Shown in pieces: positions 46,017 through 54,486 of a stretch of 64,000 bases of DNA; position 1 is the first letter of the stretch, and every line of letters starts with the position of its first letter. A model generated the notes under the pieces. It was not told where the DNA came from and searched no databases. It saw only the letters and a program-made list of their open reading frames with translations. The stretch is from NCBI RefSeq assembly GCF_050314255.1, contig NZ_JBNPMZ010000013.1:28473-92472 (forward strand), read 5' to 3'. The stretch is from Claveliimonas sp034178805 (lineage in GTDB: Bacteria; Bacillota; Clostridia; Lachnospirales; Lachnospiraceae). The position numbers and the translations under genes were made by a program.

Positions 46017-46283
46017 GGCTTTATATGGTTTGTGAAAAAAATCACTCCAAAAGTCGCACAGAACAAAATAAAATTTTAAATTGTATAAAATAAATAAAAA
46101 AACACGTCAATACAACCCATTTTTTAGACATAAAATTGGTGAAAAATAAAACGGGAATGTGTAAATATTAACAAAAAATCGGTAAAAAAATGATGGTTTT
46201 TTGTGAGAATGTATGATAAAATTATGGAAAGTAGAACGAATATAGCCAGTGCGGTTATACATTATGCAAAGGGAGGTAAAAAA
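46017..46283 (+). other. AT-rich upstream region of the hydrogenase operon
   Basis: A very AT-rich 267-bp non-coding stretch. It holds GTGA/TCAC (46032-46045) and TGTAAATATTAACA (46160-46173), both palindromic, as possible regulator sites. No confident -35/-10 pair was found; the operon start of transcription is unknown. Confidence 0.4.
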
Positions 46284-46778
46284 ATGCTTTCAAAAAAATC
46301 TACTGTTCCTTTCAGAGGAACCGAAGAACAAGAAAAAGCACTGCTTGCTGTCATTCATGAGTTGAAGGACGAGAAGGGTGCTCTTATGCCGATTCTGCAG
46401 AAAGCTCAGGACATTTACGGATATCTTCCGATTGAGGTTCAGAAGATTATCTCAGACGAGACGGGAATCCCGCTGGAGAAGATTTACGGAGTTGTAACAT
46501 TCTATTCACAGTTCAACTTAAGTCCGAAGGGAAGGTATCAGATTTCTGTTTGTCTTGGTACCGCATGTTATGTAAAGGGATCCGGAGATATCTATAACAA
46601 GCTGATGGAGAAGCTCGGAATTGTCGGCGGAGAGTGTACACCGGACGGTAAGTTCTCTCTGGATGCATGCCGCTGTATCGGTGCCTGCGGTCTTGCTCCG
46701 GTTATGACAATTAATGATGAGGTGTACGGCAGACTGAAAGTAGAGGATATCGATGATATTCTTGCAAAATACGAATAG
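46284..46778 (+). CDS. hydC: Electron-bifurcating hydrogenase, NuoE-like subunit (HydC)
   Basis: 164 residues from ATG 46284, with GGGAGG upstream. It is a thioredoxin-like [2Fe-2S] domain with ligands Cys90, Cys95, Cys131 and Cys135 (C-x4-C and C-x3-C). It is the small subunit of a trimeric NADH/ferredoxin-dependent [FeFe] hydrogenase, passing electrons between NADH and the catalytic subunit. Operon order hydC-hydB-hydA follows. The bifurcating function is inferred from gene order. Confidence 0.92.
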   Translation: MLSKKSTVPFRGTEEQEKALLAVIHELKDEKGALMPILQKAQDIYGYLPIEVQKIISDETGIPLEKIYGVVTFYSQFNLSPKGRYQISVCLGTACYVKGSGDIYNKLMEKLGIVGGECTPDGKFSLDACRCIGACGLAPVMTINDEVYGRLKVEDIDDILAKYE

Positions 46779-46824
46779 CTTTCAGATGTGAAAAACGGAA
46801 ATGTCAATAGAATGGAGGGACAAT

Positions 46825-48753
46825 ATGAAATCTCTGGAAGAATTACGAGTAATAAGAGAGAAGGTGCAAGGGGAAGTCGGATATCGTTCTGAGCACCAGA
46901 TTCCGGTTAAGATTGCCGGACCTGCAGCAGCTTATGAGGCTGCGAACGGCGAGGAATGGAGCACCAAATATCGCGCGCATGTTCTGGTCTGCGGAGGTAC
47001 AGGATGTACATCTTCCGGCAGCCAGAGAATCAGAGAAAAACTGGCAGAAGAGATAAAGAAACAGGGAATTGAGGAAGAAGTATGTGTAATTAAGACAGGC
47101 TGTTTTGGTCTGTGTGCATTGGGACCGATTATGATCGTGTATCCGGAAGGCGCTTTCTATTCCATGGTGAAGGAAGAAGATATTCCGGAAATCGTATCTG
47201 AGCATCTGGTGAATGGAAGAGTGGTTACCAGACTGCTTTATGATGAGACTGTACATGGAAATGAAGTACTGCCTCTGCAGGAGACAAATTTCTATAAAAA
47301 ACAGCACAGAGTTGCACTTCGGAACTGTGGTGTGATCAGTCCGGAAAATATTGAGGAATATATCGGAACAAGAGGATATGAGGCACTGGGAAAAGTCCTG
47401 ACAGAGATGAAGCCGGAGGAGGTAATCCAGATTATGCTGGACAGCGGACTCAGGGGACGTGGAGGCGCAGGATTCCCGACAGGTCTGAAGTGGAAATTTG
47501 CAGCAGCTAATGCGGCAGATCAGAAGTACGTATGCTGTAACGCTGACGAAGGTGACCCGGGTGCGTTCATGGATCGTTCCGTACTGGAAGGTGACCCACA
47601 CGTAGTACTGGAGGCGATGGCTATTGCAGGTTATGCAATCGGTGCATCTCAGGGATATATTTATGTGCGTGCAGAGTACCCGATTGCTGTTGAACGACTG
47701 AATATTGCAATCGGCCAGGCAAGAGAATATGGATTACTGGGCAAAGATATCTTTGGAACAGGATTTGATTTTGATATCGAGCTGAGACTGGGAGCAGGAG
47801 CTTTCGTTTGTGGTGAGGAGACTGCACTTATGACTTCCATCGAAGGAAATCGTGGTGAGCCAAGACCGCGTCCGCCGTTCCCGGCACTGAAAGGTCTGTT
47901 CCAGAAACCAACCATTTTAAATAACGTAGAGACACTGGCAAATATCCCGCAGATCATCCTGAACGGACCGGAGTGGTTCGCTTCCATGGGAACTGAAAAA
48001 TCAAAAGGAACAAAAGTATTTGCTCTTGGAGGAAAGGTTAATAATACAGGTCTGGTTGAGATCCCGATGGGAACAACCCTTCGTGAGATCGTAGAAGAGA
48101 TTGGCGGCGGAATTCCGAATGGTAAGAAATTCAAGGCTGCACAGACCGGAGGACCGTCCGGCGGATGTATTCCGGCTGAGAATTTTGATGTTCCGATCGA
48201 CTACGACAATCTGATTGCAATCGGTTCCATGATGGGATCCGGTGGTCTGATCGTAATGGATGAAGATACCTGTATGGTAGATATCGCAAAATTCTTCCTG
48301 GAATTCACAGTAGACGAATCCTGTGGTAAATGTACACCATGCCGTGTGGGAACCAGAAGAATGCTTGAGATTCTGGATAAGATTACAAAAGGTCAGGGAA
48401 CCATGGAAGACCTGGATCGTCTGGAGGAGCTGGCAGCTCACCTGAAATCCAATTCTCTGTGTGCATTGGGACAGACGGCACCGAACCCGGTACTGTCCAC
48501 ACTGCGTTACTTCAGAGATGAATACATAGCACATATCGTTGACAAGAAATGTCCGGCCGGCGTATGTAAAGATCTGCTTCAGTACAAGATTGATGCGGAT
48601 AAATGTAAGGGATGTACACTTTGTGCAAGAACCTGTCCGAATAATGCAATCATCGGAAAGGTAAAAGAACCTCACGTAATCAATCAGGATAAGTGCGTGA
48701 AGTGTGGAGCCTGCATGGAGAAATGTCGTTTTGGTGCTATTTACAAAGAGTAA
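46825..48753 (+). CDS. hydB: Electron-bifurcating hydrogenase, NuoF-like subunit (HydB)
   Basis: 642 residues from ATG 46825, with GGAGG 7 bases upstream. An N-terminal thioredoxin-like [2Fe-2S] domain (Cys56, Cys61, Cys93, Cys97) precedes the NuoF core with the NADH/FMN loops GRGGAGFPTGLKW and ADEGDPGAF. An SLBB domain and a CGKCTPCRVG 4Fe-4S block come next. The C-terminus carries two 4Fe-4S clusters (Cys594/597/600/604 and Cys624/627/630/634). It oxidises or reduces NAD(H) and ferredoxin for the hydrogenase. Confidence 0.93.
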   Translation: MKSLEELRVIREKVQGEVGYRSEHQIPVKIAGPAAAYEAANGEEWSTKYRAHVLVCGGTGCTSSGSQRIREKLAEEIKKQGIEEEVCVIKTGCFGLCALGPIMIVYPEGAFYSMVKEEDIPEIVSEHLVNGRVVTRLLYDETVHGNEVLPLQETNFYKKQHRVALRNCGVISPENIEEYIGTRGYEALGKVLTEMKPEEVIQIMLDSGLRGRGGAGFPTGLKWKFAAANAADQKYVCCNADEGDPGAFMDRSVLEGDPHVVLEAMAIAGYAIGASQGYIYVRAEYPIAVERLNIAIGQAREYGLLGKDIFGTGFDFDIELRLGAGAFVCGEETALMTSIEGNRGEPRPRPPFPALKGLFQKPTILNNVETLANIPQIILNGPEWFASMGTEKSKGTKVFALGGKVNNTGLVEIPMGTTLREIVEEIGGGIPNGKKFKAAQTGGPSGGCIPAENFDVPIDYDNLIAIGSMMGSGGLIVMDEDTCMVDIAKFFLEFTVDESCGKCTPCRVGTRRMLEILDKITKGQGTMEDLDRLEELAAHLKSNSLCALGQTAPNPVLSTLRYFRDEYIAHIVDKKCPAGVCKDLLQYKIDADKCKGCTLCARTCPNNAIIGKVKEPHVINQDKCVKCGACMEKCRFGAIYKE

Positions 48754-48768
48754 TGGAGGATGGAAAAT

Positions 48769-50511
48769 ATGGAAAATATTAATCTTAAAATCAACGGGCT
48801 TGATGTATCCGCACCGGCAGGTTCTACTATCCTTGAAGCGGCACATCTGGCAGGAATCAGAATTCCGACTCTGTGCTATCTGAAAGAAATTAACGAGATC
48901 GGCGCATGCCGTATGTGTGTAGTAGAAGTAAAAGGTGCAAGAAATCTGGTTGCAGCTTGTGTGCACCCGATTAACGAGGGAATGGAAGTTTATACGAACA
49001 CACCGAAGCTGATCCAGTCCAGAAAAAGAACTTTGCAGCTTCTGCTGTCCAATCACGATAAGAAATGTCTTTCCTGCGTGCGAAGCGGCAATTGTGAATT
49101 ACAGCAGCTCTGTCGTGAGTATGGTGTGGATGATGAAAACTATTATGCAGGTGAAATGAATCACTACGAGCTGGATACTTCCGCTGCTCATATGGTTCGT
49201 GATAATAATAAATGTATCCTGTGCCGCCGCTGTGTGGCTACCTGTGAAAAGACACAGGGAATCGGAGTAATCGGACCGAATAACCGTGGATTCGATACAT
49301 TTATCGGTTCTGCTTTTGAAATGGGACTGGGCGAGACCAGCTGTGTTTCCTGTGGTCAGTGTATCGCAGTCTGTCCGACAGGAGCACTTTATGAAAAAGA
49401 CTACACAGATAAGATTATCGAAGCAATTGCTGATCCGGAGAAATATGTAGTTGTACAGACAGCTCCTTCTGTAAGAGCAGGTCTGGGCGAAGAATTTGGT
49501 TATCCGATGGGAACTGACGTGGAAGGCAAGATGGCAGCTGCACTTCGAAGAATTGGATTTGACAAGGTATTTGATACAGACTGGGGAGCAGACCTTACGA
49601 TTATGGAGGAGGCAACAGAGCTTCTGCACCGTATTCAAAATGGTGGTGTGCTTCCGATGATCACATCCTGTTCACCTGGATGGATTAAGTATTGTGAACA
49701 TTACTTCCCGGATATGACGGAAAATCTGTCAAGCTGTAAGTCTCCGCAGCAGATGTTTGGTGCTATGCTGAAAACATATTTTGCAGAGAAGGAAGGCATT
49801 GATCCGAAGAAGATCGTATCTGTCAGCGTAATGCCGTGTACAGCAAAGAAATTTGAGATCGGAAGAGATGACCAGAATGCGGCAGGCGTTCCGGATGTGG
49901 ATATTGCCATCACAACAAGAGAGCTGGCAAGACTGATTAAGCGTTGTGGTATTGATTTTTCCGCTCTTCCGGATGAAGGATTTGATGATCCCATGGGCGA
50001 ATCCACAGGCGCAGGTGTTATCTTTGGTGCGACCGGCGGTGTTATGGAGGCGGCACTTCGTACAGCCGTAGAGACTCTGACCGGTGAAGAGCTTGCGAAC
50101 CTGGAGTTTACCGATGTGCGTGGTACACAGGGAATCAAAGAGGCATCTTATCATGTGGCGGGAATGGATGTGAAGGTAGCGGTAGTTTCCGGACTTAACA
50201 ATGCAAGAGAGCTTCTTAACAAAGTGAAATCCGGTGAGGCAAACTACCACTTCATCGAGATCATGGGATGTCCTGGCGGATGTGTTAACGGTGGAGGACA
50301 GCCACAGGTATCCGGAGATGTACGTAACTTTACAGACGTACGCGGAATCCGTGCAGGCGTTCTTTACAGAAATGATGCTGCAAAACCAATCCGTAAATCT
50401 CATGAGAATCCGGCAATTAAGAAGCTTTATGATGAATATCTGGGCGAACCGGGAAGCCACAAGGCACATGAGACCTTACATACAACCTATGTAAAGAGAA
50501 CAATTAACTAA
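48769..50511 (+). CDS. hydA: [FeFe] hydrogenase catalytic subunit (HydA)
   Basis: 580 residues from ATG 48769; GGAGG at 48755-48759 is 9 bases from it but directly abuts ATG 48760. Order: N-terminal [2Fe-2S] domain, a His-ligated 4Fe-4S cluster (HDKKCLSCVRSGNC), two ferredoxin 4Fe-4S motifs, then the H-cluster domain with Cys301 (TSCSPGW), Cys357 (MPCTAKK), Cys501 and Cys505 (GCPGGC). A C-terminal small-subunit-like domain follows. It makes or consumes H2. Confidence 0.95.
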   Translation: MENINLKINGLDVSAPAGSTILEAAHLAGIRIPTLCYLKEINEIGACRMCVVEVKGARNLVAACVHPINEGMEVYTNTPKLIQSRKRTLQLLLSNHDKKCLSCVRSGNCELQQLCREYGVDDENYYAGEMNHYELDTSAAHMVRDNNKCILCRRCVATCEKTQGIGVIGPNNRGFDTFIGSAFEMGLGETSCVSCGQCIAVCPTGALYEKDYTDKIIEAIADPEKYVVVQTAPSVRAGLGEEFGYPMGTDVEGKMAAALRRIGFDKVFDTDWGADLTIMEEATELLHRIQNGGVLPMITSCSPGWIKYCEHYFPDMTENLSSCKSPQQMFGAMLKTYFAEKEGIDPKKIVSVSVMPCTAKKFEIGRDDQNAAGVPDVDIAITTRELARLIKRCGIDFSALPDEGFDDPMGESTGAGVIFGATGGVMEAALRTAVETLTGEELANLEFTDVRGTQGIKEASYHVAGMDVKVAVVSGLNNARELLNKVKSGEANYHFIEIMGCPGGCVNGGGQPQVSGDVRNFTDVRGIRAGVLYRNDAAKPIRKSHENPAIKKLYDEYLGEPGSHKAHETLHTTYVKRTIN

Positions 50512-50528
50512 TAAAAAACCTGAATTAG

Positions 50529-50567
50529 AGAGATTTGGCACTATGATATGGTGCCAAATCTCTTTTT
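50529..50567 (+). terminator. Rho-independent terminator of hydCBA
   Basis: A 13-bp stem (50529-50541 with 50551-50563) is followed by a T run. Confidence 0.87.
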
Positions 50568-50613
50568 CTATTGATTACTGCAAAAAAACTCCCGAGTTCT
50601 TTGTAAAAAGGAA

Positions 50614-50641
50614 TTGACAGGTTCCTGACATAAGGTATAAA
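50614..50641 (+). promoter_or_regulatory. Promoter of the TetR/ABC-2 operon
   Basis: TTGACA at 50614-50619, a 16-bp spacer and TATAAA at 50636-50641. The direct repeat ATTTAAAAC at 50654-50662 and 50668-50676 could be an operator; this is tentative. Confidence 0.6.
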
Positions 50642-50705
50642 ATAAAACAAATGATTTAAAACAACCAATTTAAAACGTGTGATTTTGAATGGGAGGATGA
50701 TGTAA

Positions 50706-51341
50706 ATGCCACCGAAACCGAAATTTACAAGAGATGAGATCGTGGCAGCAGCGTTAGATATGGTCAGTGAACGGGGAATGGAGGCACTTACTGCCCGGGA
50801 CCTGGGACAGCGTCTGGGAAGCTCGGCACGTCCCATATTTACGGTGTTTGAAAATATGGAAGAAGTGCAGAAAGAAGTAAGAAAGGCAGCAATGCAGCGG
50901 TATAATGACTATACAAATAAAGGGGTTCATTATACACCGGCATTTAAGCAATTCGGGATGCAGATGATTCTGTTTGCGAAAGAAGAGCCAAAGCTGTTTC
51001 AGATGCTTTTTATGACAGAAAATGAAAAGGCTAAGAGCTTTGAAGATATTTTTGAAGAACTGGGGGATATGTCAAAGCTTTGTATAGAGGTAATTATGAG
51101 GGATTATCAGCTGCCAGAGCAGGATGCGTTGCAGCTGTTTAAGCATGTGTGGATTCATACATTTGGAATTGGAGCACTATGTGCCGCCAAAGTATGTGAC
51201 TTTGATGAGAAAGAAGTGTCAGAGATGCTGACGGAATCATTTATTGGAATGATGATGGTGGTAAAGTCCGGTGCGAAAGAACGGTATAATATTAAGCCAG
51301 TAAAAAAGGATGAATGTGACGAAAAGGAGAGCGACCTATGA
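50706..51341 (+). CDS. TetR/AcrR family transcriptional regulator
   Basis: 211 residues. The N-terminal HTH (about 8-52) has the usual FTRDEIVAAALDMVSERGMEALTARDLGQRLG sequence, of which residues 38-48 (SARPIFTVFEN) are the recognition helix region. The C-terminal ligand domain has no known motif. It is 3 bases from the ABC ATPase gene and overlaps its start by ATGA, so it probably controls that operon. It lies in the direction of the operon, with its own promoter. Confidence 0.85.
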   Translation: MPPKPKFTRDEIVAAALDMVSERGMEALTARDLGQRLGSSARPIFTVFENMEEVQKEVRKAAMQRYNDYTNKGVHYTPAFKQFGMQMILFAKEEPKLFQMLFMTENEKAKSFEDIFEELGDMSKLCIEVIMRDYQLPEQDALQLFKHVWIHTFGIGALCAAKVCDFDEKEVSEMLTESFIGMMMVVKSGAKERYNIKPVKKDECDEKESDL

Positions 51342-52255
51342 GTAATATCATTGAAATAAGCCACCTGAGTAAAAGCTTTGGTGACGTGAAAGCAGTACAG
51401 GATTTAAGTTTCCGTGTAAAAGAGGGGGAACTCTTTGCATTTCTCGGCATCAATGGAGCGGGAAAGTCAACAACAATTAATATCATGTGCGGACAGCTTA
51501 CGAAGAACGCAGGAAGTGTACATATTTGTGGGGCGGATCTGGATAAGGACGATGACACGATTAAACGAAGTCTGGGTGTAGTGTTCCAGAATTCCGTTCT
51601 GGATAAGGCGCTGAATGTACAGGATAATCTGGAAAGCCGTGCGGCGCTTTACGGAATCACAGGAAAGGTATTTAAAGAAAGATTAAAAGATCTTTCGCAA
51701 CTTCTGGATTTCGAAGATTTGCTGAAAAGAACAGTTGGAAAGCTTTCCGGCGGACAGAGAAGAAGAATTGATATTGCAAGAGCACTTCTGCATCAGCCTA
51801 AGATTTTAATATTGGATGAACCTACTACAGGTCTGGATCCTCAGACAAGAAAGCTTCTCTGGGACGCCATTGCAAGGCTTCGTAAGGAACAGAAAATGAC
51901 CGTTTTTCTGACAACTCATTATATGGAAGAGGCAGCAGATGCAGACTATGTTGTTATACTTGACAGTGGAAGAATTGCAGCGGAAGGAACGCCGCTGGAA
52001 CTTAAGAATACCTATACGGGAGATTTTATCACACTGTATGGAGTGACCAAGAAACAGGTAAGCAGTCTTGGATGTCCAAGTGAGCCTCTTAAGCAAGATG
52101 TTTACCGGGTAGCGGTGCCGGATACGGCTGCTGCAACAGAGCTGATTCTGAAATATCCGGAGGTCTTTCGGGATTATGAAATCGTTAAGGGAAAGATGGA
52201 TGATGTTTTCCTTGCGGTGACAGGCAAGAAACTGACGGGAGGTACAGAGAAATGA
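51338..52255 (+). CDS. ABC transporter ATP-binding protein (DrrA-like)
   Basis: 305 residues with Walker A GINGAGKSTT, Q-loop VFQNS, signature LSGGQRRRID, Walker B LILDEPTTGLD and the H-loop TTHYMEEA. The LDPQTRKLLW block is typical of DrrA-type exporters with separate ABC-2 permeases. It overlaps both the TetR gene and the permease by 4 bases (ATGA), so all three are coupled. The C-terminal 70 residues form the DrrA-like accessory domain. Confidence 0.92.
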   Translation: MSNIIEISHLSKSFGDVKAVQDLSFRVKEGELFAFLGINGAGKSTTINIMCGQLTKNAGSVHICGADLDKDDDTIKRSLGVVFQNSVLDKALNVQDNLESRAALYGITGKVFKERLKDLSQLLDFEDLLKRTVGKLSGGQRRRIDIARALLHQPKILILDEPTTGLDPQTRKLLWDAIARLRKEQKMTVFLTTHYMEEAADADYVVILDSGRIAAEGTPLELKNTYTGDFITLYGVTKKQVSSLGCPSEPLKQDVYRVAVPDTAAATELILKYPEVFRDYEIVKGKMDDVFLAVTGKKLTGGTEK

Positions 52256-53154
52256 GAGGTCTGGGCGCATTAATTAAACGAAATACAAAGTTATTTTTTA
52301 AAGATAAGGGAATGTTCTTCACCTCTCTGGTAACACCGCTGGTTCTTCTGGTACTGTACGGGACGTTTTTGAGTAATGTATATGAAGATACATTCCGAGG
52401 GGCATTGGAGGCGGCTGGTGCTACGGCGCCGGATGAGCTGATCGGAGGATGTGTGGGCGGGGAGCTAACATCTTCTCTTCTGGCAGTCTGCTGTGTGACG
52501 GTGGCATTCTGTTCCAATCTACTGATGGTTCAGGATAAGGTAAATGGAACCAGGAAGGATCTTACGATTTCACCGGTAAGCAAGGGTACACTGGCTTTAG
52601 GATATTATATTTCTACAATGGTTTCCACGCTGTTGATTTCTTATGTGGCAACAGGTGTATGTCTTCTTTATATTGCAAAGGTGGGCTGGTATCTTACTAC
52701 GGAAGATGTGCTTAGACTGCTGTTGGATGTATTTCTTCTGGTATTATTCGGAACGGCACTGTCCAGCATTATCAATATGTTCCTTACCAGTCAGGGGCAG
52801 ATGTCTGCCGTGGGAACGATTGTCAGTGCGGGATATGGATTTATCTGTGGAGCATATATGCCGATTTCCCAGTTCTCGGACGGGTTGCAGAAGGTGATTT
52901 CTTTTCTTCCGGGAACCTATGGGACTTCCATGCTTCGAAACCATGTGCTCAGGGGAACATTTGAAGAGATGGAAAGTCAGGGATTTCCGTCTCAGGTCGT
53001 AGAGGCAATTAAAGATGCGGTGGATTGTAATCTATATTTCTTTGATGAAAAAGTGGGACTTAACACAATGTATTTGATTATGGCAGGAACGGCTGCAGGG
53101 TTGATTGCATTGTATGTGCTGTTAAATGTGGTGCGCAGCGGAAAACAGAGATAG
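52252..53154 (+). CDS. ABC-2 type permease
   Basis: 300 residues with six membrane helices (the first about residues 22-40) and an extracytoplasmic loop after the first. It pairs with the upstream ATPase in an ABC-2 exporter, probably for a drug or lipid-like molecule. The permease ends the operon. No Rho-independent terminator is obvious in the following 130 bases. Confidence 0.88.
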   Translation: MRGLGALIKRNTKLFFKDKGMFFTSLVTPLVLLVLYGTFLSNVYEDTFRGALEAAGATAPDELIGGCVGGELTSSLLAVCCVTVAFCSNLLMVQDKVNGTRKDLTISPVSKGTLALGYYISTMVSTLLISYVATGVCLLYIAKVGWYLTTEDVLRLLLDVFLLVLFGTALSSIINMFLTSQGQMSAVGTIVSAGYGFICGAYMPISQFSDGLQKVISFLPGTYGTSMLRNHVLRGTFEEMESQGFPSQVVEAIKDAVDCNLYFFDEKVGLNTMYLIMAGTAAGLIALYVLLNVVRSGKQR

Positions 53155-53290
53155 TCTGGGAATGCTGATTGGCGAGACTGTGGGGATGTTTGTGAAGAAA
53201 TGATATCCTGACTCTACGCTGCGTAGGTTGCCGGATGAGATGCCGGGGCTTACAATTTACTCATAATAAATGAAGAAAGAGGTAGATATT

Positions 53291-53425
53291 ATGAGTTATG
53301 TGACTGGAAAAACGGTAAAAGAATTAAGAGAAAAAAGAAACATCACCCAGAAGGAGCTGGCAGATAGAATCAATGTCAGTGATAAGACTGTTTCTAAATG
53401 GGAGACAGGGGGTTCACTTAGATAA
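53291..53425 (+). pseudogene. 5' part of a split HTH-desulfoferrodoxin gene
   Basis: AGAAAGAGGTAGATATT gives the site for ATG 53291. The Xre-type HTH begins at the N-terminus (KTVKELREKRNITQKELADR, residues 7-26) and runs through VSDKTVSKWETG. After Gly40 the sequence switches to mobile-element DNA and stops at 53423-53425 (TAA). The missing rest, KGLPDISIIEDLAKALG and onward, is found at 61231-61718, in the same frame when joined at the Gly codon. The host gene was thus interrupted by the element and would be 201 residues. Confidence 0.9.
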
Positions 53426-53485
53426 AGATACCACACCAATCCCACGCTGACTTTTGCTCAACCAATACAGCCGGAGGGCTGGATA

Positions 53486-53539
53486 ACAAGAAAAGGCGGT
53501 ATGCGCCCCGTGGAGGGGTAGCATATCGCCTTTTCTTGT
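53486..53539. repeat. Large hairpin near the element's left end
   Basis: Arms 53486-53504 and 53521-53539 pair over 19 bp with one G-U. The centre has a further CCCC/GGGG stem (53506-53509 with 53515-53518). It may be an attenuator, a binding site or part of a replication origin. Confidence 0.8.
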
Positions 53540-53579
53540 GGGGGTTTCCAAAGGGGGCAACGCCCCCATTTGGCACACG

Positions 53580-53610
53580 ACTTTGCGAAGCAAAGTGTAG
53601 TGTGTTATAC
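53580..53610 (+). other. MobV-type oriT (nic region)
   Basis: Inverted repeat ACTTTGC (53580-53586), GAA, GCAAAGT (53590-53596), then TAGTGTG and TTATAC (53598-53610). It matches the pMV158 oriT layout, in which MobM nicks TAGTGTG/TTA, so the expected nick is between 53604 and 53605. It lies about 4.6 kb from the MobV relaxase gene at 58.3 kb. The match is from recalled oriT sequence. Confidence 0.85.
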
Positions 53611-54181
53611 GCTCTGTCGGCGTTGTCGTGAAAATGCCGTTGCCGCCGGGGAGGGCAAGGGCATTTGAAGCGGCAAGATTTGAAGCGGCAAGAAAACAGG
53701 GCTGTGCTTGCGTGGCGTGGAGCCGCAAGCGCAGGTCTGGTTTCATCAGCAGACAGAGCGTATATGAAAGCCCCCGTCCCTCGTCCTACGCTCCGACTTG
53801 TGGACAAAGTGTCCCGAAGTTGTGGCCACACTCCCGGAAAAGTAGCAGGACAGCGGGCAACCGTCAAGGCTGAAATGAACGGGGTTACACCCGGCCTTGA
53901 CCGCCGCCCGCCGCCCCGCTGGATGGGTGGACAAGGCGGCCAATCCCTCAAAGTGCTTGGCCGCGCTCGTTCATTTTGGGGCCTTTCTTCTCCCAAAATT
54001 GAAATGGGCGGGAAAGCCCTAAAATGGCTTTCCCGCCTTGATTACCCATTAGCAAAGACGGGCGAGACTGTCAACGGCGGCGCTGAAAGCGCCGTTCATC
54101 TTGACCGTTGACTGGCTCGCCTGGCTTTGCTACTGCCCGTAAGAGATGGAAAAACAAGATGGAAAACAAGGTTAAAAATGG

Positions 54182-54211
54182 TTGACAAGTCTATCGGATG
54201 TGTGTTATACT
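54182..54211 (+). promoter_or_regulatory. Promoter of the MFS efflux gene
   Basis: TTGACA at 54182-54187, an 18-bp spacer and TATACT at 54206-54211. Confidence 0.75.
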
Positions 54212-54217
54212 GTGCGA

Positions 54218-54486
54218 CAGTTTGAGATTGGAAGGAGGCTTACGTGTGTTAATTTGTGTACGCTAATAAGCAATAAAAAGTAGAAGTACCTTTCCACATG
54301 ATGGTGGGCTTTTTTTGCGTGCGTATGCAAAGGAACACGTAGGTTTGACACGAGCAGTCTTTGAACTGTATCGTGGTGTTTTTTCGTGCTTTGTTGTTAT
54401 GCAGGCGTCTGCCCTCTCTGTGGGACAACGCCTGCTTTTTATTGCAGAAACAAAGGAACAATGCAATAAAAAAGGAGGTTCGCATT
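54218..54486 (+). promoter_or_regulatory. Leader-peptide attenuator before the MFS efflux gene
   Basis: A 6-codon leader ORF (GTG 54246 to TAA 54266, reading M-L-I-C-V-R) has AGGAGG 7 bases upstream. Two candidate terminators follow: a weak one ending in seven T (about 54294-54316) and a strong one (54401-54408 with 54428-54435, then T's to 54440). The gene RBS AAGGAGG follows. This is the layout of drug-inducible attenuation, where a ribosome stalled on the leader prevents termination. Confidence 0.65.

Larger units (their letters stand above)
53425..54180. other. GC-rich, non-coding left arm of the element with many hairpins
   Basis: About 750 bases without a convincing gene. It contains a 19-bp hairpin (53486-53539), GGGGGC/GCCCCC (53553-53567), the oriT, a tandem 15-bp direct repeat (53663-53692), a 12-bp hairpin (54007-54037) and the inverted repeat TCAACGG/CCGTTGA (about 54068-54112). 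Open frames here have biased composition and no recognisable domain, so I do not call them. Confidence 0.7.

Noticed and set aside
46160..46173. Rex operator upstream of hydCBA
   Set aside because: The two half-sites are separated by 2 bases, not the 4 of the Rex consensus. I keep it only as a palindrome.
53214..53226. CTACGCTGCGTAG palindrome before the split HTH gene as a MerR-type operator
   Set aside because: No matching -35/-10 pair with the 19-bp spacing of MerR promoters is seen, so it was not called.
53665..54111. A 148-residue open frame in the GC-rich left arm of the element
   Set aside because: Its sequence is Arg/Gly-rich with no domain, and it overlaps hairpins and tandem repeats. 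No ribosome binding site is visible. It is probably non-coding.
54198..54211. Second oriT-like sequence GTGTGTTATAC near the MFS promoter
   Set aside because: It lacks the inverted repeat and TAGTGTG context of the real site, and is explained by the -10 element.
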